Origin: Chlorobaculum limnaeum
GTDB taxonomy: Bacteria; Bacteroidota; Chlorobiia; Chlorobiales; Chlorobiaceae
Direction of reading: 5' to 3'
Assembly: GCF_001747405.1 (NCBI RefSeq)
Contig: NZ_CP017305.1
Coordinates: 1,196,001-1,260,000 of the forward strand
DNA length: 64,000 bases
Shown here: piece by piece, positions 61,128 through 64,000 of the stretch
How the letters are laid out: each line of letters opens with the position of its first letter
Numbering within the stretch: the first letter of the stretch is position 1
Notes under the pieces: generated by a model
The model's input: only the letters and a program-made list of their open reading frames with translations
What the model was told of the DNA's origin: nothing
Databases searched by the model: none
Translations under genes and position numbers: made by a program

Positions 61128-62960
61128 GTGAGCATTCTCGCAAATAAAGATACCCGAGCAGTCATCATTGGTGGTGTGGCAGGCGTCAATGCGGCAAAAC
61201 GCATGGCCCAGTTCGACTACCTGATCAACCGTCCACTGACTGTCCAGGCGTTCGTCTATCCCCCCGAAGCCGGCCAGCAGAAAGAAATCTTCCGCGGCGG
61301 CGAACTCAAGAACGTTACCGTTTATTCGTCGCTGACTCCTGCTCTCCAGGAGCACCCGGAAATCAACACCGCGCTCATCTACCTTGGCGCATCGAGGGCT
61401 ACCCAGGCCGCCAAGGAGGCTCTTGAATCCCCGAACATCCAGCTGGTTTCGATGATCACCGAGGGCGTTCCGGAAAAAGACGCCAAGCGCCTGAAAAAAC
61501 TTGCCCAGCAGCTCGGCAAGATGCTGAACGGCCCGTCGTCGATCGGCGTCATGTCCGCTGGTGAGTGCCGTCTCGGCGTGATCGGCGGCGAGTACCGCAA
61601 CCTGAAGCTCTGCAACCTTTACAGGCCGGGTTCCTTCGGTGTTCTGACCAAGTCCGGCGGTCTCTCCAACGAGGCGATGTGGCTCTGCGCCCAGAACGGC
61701 GACGGCGTCACCTCTGCCGTGGCTATCGGCGGCGACTCCTATCCCGGCACCGACTTCGTCACCTACCTCGAAATGTTCGAGAAGGATCCCGACACCAAGG
61801 CAGTCGTGCTGGTTGGCGAAGTTGGCGGCAATCTCGAAGAGGAAGCTGCCGAATGGCTGGCTGCCGAACCGCGCCGCATCAGGCTGATCGCCGCTATCGG
61901 CGGCACCTGCCAGGAGGTTCTGCCGCAGGGCATGAAGTTCGGTCACGCTGGCGCGAAAGAGGGCAAGAAGGGCGCAGGCTCGGCCCGTTCCAAGATGAAC
62001 GCCCTGCGTGAAGCCGGCGCGCTCGTGCCCGATACCTTTGGCGGTCTCAGCAAGGCTATCAAGCAGGTTTACGAAGAGCTGCTCGCCTCTGGCGCCATCA
62101 AGCCCGAGTCCGAAATCGACGAGGCGCTCTTGCCCGAGCTGCCGCCGAGCGTTCAGGAGGTCATGAAGCAGGGTGAAGTGATCGTCGAGCCGCTCATCCG
62201 CACCACCATATCCGATGATCGCGGCGAAGAACCTCGCTACGCCGGTTACGCCGCTTCGGAACTTTGCGCGAAAGGCTACGGCATCGAGGATGTCGTCGCT
62301 CTGCTCTGGGGCAAGAAGCTTCCGACCCGCGAGGAGTCCGAGATCATCAAGCGCATCATCATGATCTCCGCCGACCACGGTCCGGCCGTGTCGGGCGCTT
62401 TCGGAACCATCATCGGCGCTTGCGCAGGCATCGATATGCCGCAGGCTGTCTCTGCCGGCATGACCATGATCGGCCCGCGTTTCGGCGGTGCTGTGACCAA
62501 CGCTGGCAAATACTTCAAGATGGGCGTGAAGGAGTATCCGAACGACATCCCCGGTTTTCTTGCCTGGATGAAGAAGAACGTCGGCCCGGTTCCTGGCATT
62601 GGCCACAGGGTCAAGAGCCTCAGGAACCCCGACCAGCGCGTGAAGTACCTCGTCAGCTACGTGAAGAACGAAACGTCGCTGCACACGCCGATTCTCAACT
62701 ACGCGCTCGAAGTCGAGAAGATCACGACCGCCAAGAAGGATAACCTGATCCTGAACGTCGATGGCACCATGGGTTGCATTCTCATGGACCTCGGCTTCCC
62801 GGAGCACTCCCTGAACGGCTTCTTCGTTTTGGCCCGCACCATTGGCATGATCGGCCACTGGATCGACCAGAACAACCAGAACTCGCGCCTGATCAGGCTC
62901 TACGACTACCTGATCAACTACGCCGTCAAACCGGAACGCCCGGTTCCCGACAAGAAGTAA
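61128..62960 (+). CDS. aclA: ATP-citrate lyase, subunit A
   Basis: The 610-residue alpha subunit of ATP-citrate lyase. It starts with GTG (MSILANKDTRAVIIGGVAGVNAAKR). The phosphohistidine motif is GHAGAKEGKKG with His273. The C-terminal part holds a citrate-synthase-like domain (VSGAFGTIIGACAGIDM, GIGHRVKSL). The gene lies 62 bp after aclB, co-transcribed with it, and ends at a strong terminator. The pair marks CO2 fixation through the reductive TCA cycle. Confidence 0.96.
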   Translation: MSILANKDTRAVIIGGVAGVNAAKRMAQFDYLINRPLTVQAFVYPPEAGQQKEIFRGGELKNVTVYSSLTPALQEHPEINTALIYLGASRATQAAKEALESPNIQLVSMITEGVPEKDAKRLKKLAQQLGKMLNGPSSIGVMSAGECRLGVIGGEYRNLKLCNLYRPGSFGVLTKSGGLSNEAMWLCAQNGDGVTSAVAIGGDSYPGTDFVTYLEMFEKDPDTKAVVLVGEVGGNLEEEAAEWLAAEPRRIRLIAAIGGTCQEVLPQGMKFGHAGAKEGKKGAGSARSKMNALREAGALVPDTFGGLSKAIKQVYEELLASGAIKPESEIDEALLPELPPSVQEVMKQGEVIVEPLIRTTISDDRGEEPRYAGYAASELCAKGYGIEDVVALLWGKKLPTREESEIIKRIIMISADHGPAVSGAFGTIIGACAGIDMPQAVSAGMTMIGPRFGGAVTNAGKYFKMGVKEYPNDIPGFLAWMKKNVGPVPGIGHRVKSLRNPDQRVKYLVSYVKNETSLHTPILNYALEVEKITTAKKDNLILNVDGTMGCILMDLGFPEHSLNGFFVLARTIGMIGHWIDQNNQNSRLIRLYDYLINYAVKPERPVPDKK

Positions 62961-62980
62961 GCGTCAGGGTTAGACAAGAC

Positions 62981-63018
62981 AAAAAAAGCCGCCCAGACTC
63001 AAAAGGGCGGCTTTTTTT
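62981..63018 (+). terminator. Terminator of the aclBA operon
   Basis: Stem GCCGCCC/GGGCGGC (62988-62994 and 63005-63011) with a 10-nt loop, A7 before and T7 after, so it works in both directions. It lies 20 bp past the aclA stop. Confidence 0.92.
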
Positions 63019-63139
63019 GTTTGTGGGGGATTTGAGGGCTGGGGAATAGGGTGTTTTTCCGAGACTTTTCGTAGTTTTTACATTGCATAATAGTCATCAA
63101 AGTAGTACACAGAAACCATACTGCTCATTGGAACAGAAC

Positions 63140-64000
63140 ATGCCAAACTATGACTTTAAAACGCTGTCTCCGGTTGATTTTGAGATACTCTCTCACGATT
63201 TAATTCAAGAGGAACTTTCTCTGACTTTGCAGTCTTTCACTTCAGGCAGAGATGGGGGAGTTGATTTTCGCTACTCGCTTGATGACTCTGGGGATATTGT
63301 GATACAATGCAAACACTACACTGATTCAGGTTATGATTCTTTACTGAATACTCTCGAAAAAAAGGAACTCCCCAAAATCCGAAAGCTCTCGCCAAAACGT
63401 TATCTGTTAACTACATCTGTTCCTCTGACGCCTTACCGCAAGGACAAGATTTTTCATCTTTTAGACCCATATATAATATCTACTAACGATATTTATGGAA
63501 AGGACGATTTAAACAATCTCCTTGGGAAATTCTCATTCATTGAAAGAAAGACCATTAAACTCTGGTTGTTTAGTCTACCACTTCTGGAAGATTTGTTACA
63601 TGCTCGCATTCATAACATATCCAAGGCAGAGCTTCAACGTATTCGAGAAAAGGCAAAGCTTTACGTGCAGAATGACAGCTTTAAACAAGCGGCTGAAATC
63701 CTTGAGACACACAATTTCTGCGTTATTGCTGGATTGCCTGGCATTGGTAAGACAATCCTTGCCGAAATGCTTGCCCTTGATTATAATCGAGCTGGATACG
63801 AAATCATCAAAGTCACCCATGATATAGCAGAAGCTTGGGACCTCAACAGTACAGAGACAAAAAGACTTTTTTACTATGATGATTTCCTTGGTCAATCATC
63901 AGTTACCGAGAAGCTTCGAAAAAACGAGGATCAGTGCATTTTGGATTTCGTTCATGCAGTGCGCGATACCCCTCATACAAAGCTCATTATGACGACAAGG
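63140..64000 (+). CDS. Mrr-like nuclease/STAND NTPase (Avs-like), 3' end cut by the window
   Basis: The frame from ATG 63140 runs to the window edge without a stop (287 codons). The first 110 residues look like an Mrr-type restriction domain: FTSGRDGGVDFRY followed by IVIQCKHY gives the D...QxK nuclease core. A linker leads to a P-loop NTPase, VIAGLPGIGKTILAEMLA (near residue 210), with LFYYDDFLG and LIMTTR motifs of STAND proteins. Mrr-STAND proteins are Avs-type antiphage sensors. The gene is more AT-rich than aclBA just before it. Function is inferred. Confidence 0.85.
   Translation, partial: MPNYDFKTLSPVDFEILSHDLIQEELSLTLQSFTSGRDGGVDFRYSLDDSGDIVIQCKHYTDSGYDSLLNTLEKKELPKIRKLSPKRYLLTTSVPLTPYRKDKIFHLLDPYIISTNDIYGKDDLNNLLGKFSFIERKTIKLWLFSLPLLEDLLHARIHNISKAELQRIREKAKLYVQNDSFKQAAEILETHNFCVIAGLPGIGKTILAEMLALDYNRAGYEIIKVTHDIAEAWDLNSTETKRLFYYDDFLGQSSVTEKLRKNEDQCILDFVHAVRDTPHTKLIMTTR

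Noticed and set aside
61011-62858. 615-residue minus-strand frame across aclA
   Set aside because: Antisense shadow of aclA.

Overview
The window reads as chromosomal DNA of a green sulfur bacterium (Chlorobiaceae, most like Chlorobaculum). The best evidence is the aclBA pair near the right end. It encodes the two-subunit ATP-citrate lyase of the reductive TCA cycle, in the lengths and gene order typical of this group. Tandem rubredoxins, a Blc-type lipocalin, an NYC1/NOL-like reductase and core-gene DNA that I judge by eye to be well above 50% GC fit the same picture. The organism is inferred, not proven.

Layout. 0-5 kb: tRNA-Cys, a ferredoxin-nitroreductase, a SRAP protein divergent from umuDC, and a DnaQ-like exonuclease. 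4.7-7.4 kb: a TIR-NB-ARC-TPR protein. 7.4-13.8 kb: rmuC and sbcDC. 13.8-24.2 kb: envelope and redox genes (YdcF-like protein, NlpC/P60 hydrolase, CPA2 antiporter, SDR, a giant FAD/Fe-S oxidoreductase). 24.7-32.3 kb: a restriction helicase-nuclease, a DNA methyltransferase and an AT-rich third gene with a TIR-like domain. 32.3-37.4 kb: small genes, a SOUL lipoprotein, a geranylgeranyl-reductase-like flavoprotein and an unusual membrane-hairpin amidohydrolase. 37.5-43.7 kb: the arginine operon argCJBFRG on the minus strand, with a candidate ARG box upstream. 43.8-46.1 kb: a PstS-like protein coupled to a diguanylate cyclase. 46.1-47.7 kb: a broken DUF4160 gene, DUF2442, and a fused RAYT-like gene that contains two inverted REP hairpins. 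47.8-57.2 kb: LolC/E-like permeases, rubredoxins, lipocalin, GDT1 transporter, HerA-like ATPase and FetAB-like ABC exporter. 57.2-58.8 kb: a DUF2281-MazF pair and a TIR protein. 58.9-63 kb: lgt and aclBA. 63.1 kb to the edge: the start of a Mrr-nuclease/STAND NTPase gene.

How it fits together. A conserved core is interrupted at several separate points by conflict genes: TIR-STAND, the res-mod-TIR-like locus, MazF, TIR and Mrr-STAND. These are wholly or partly AT-rich compared with their neighbours. Three classes of short intergenic repeat decorate the gaps: arrays of GTCCAC spaced every 9 bp, AT-rich ATTGATAATGA-type tracts, and GTAG-headed or CCCGAC/GTCGGG hairpins. The three-gene locus at 24.7-32.3 kb is my best candidate for an undescribed defence system. 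The best single-gene oddities are the RAYT fusion carrying its own REP pair and the TIR protein with an unrecognised beta-rich N-terminal domain.
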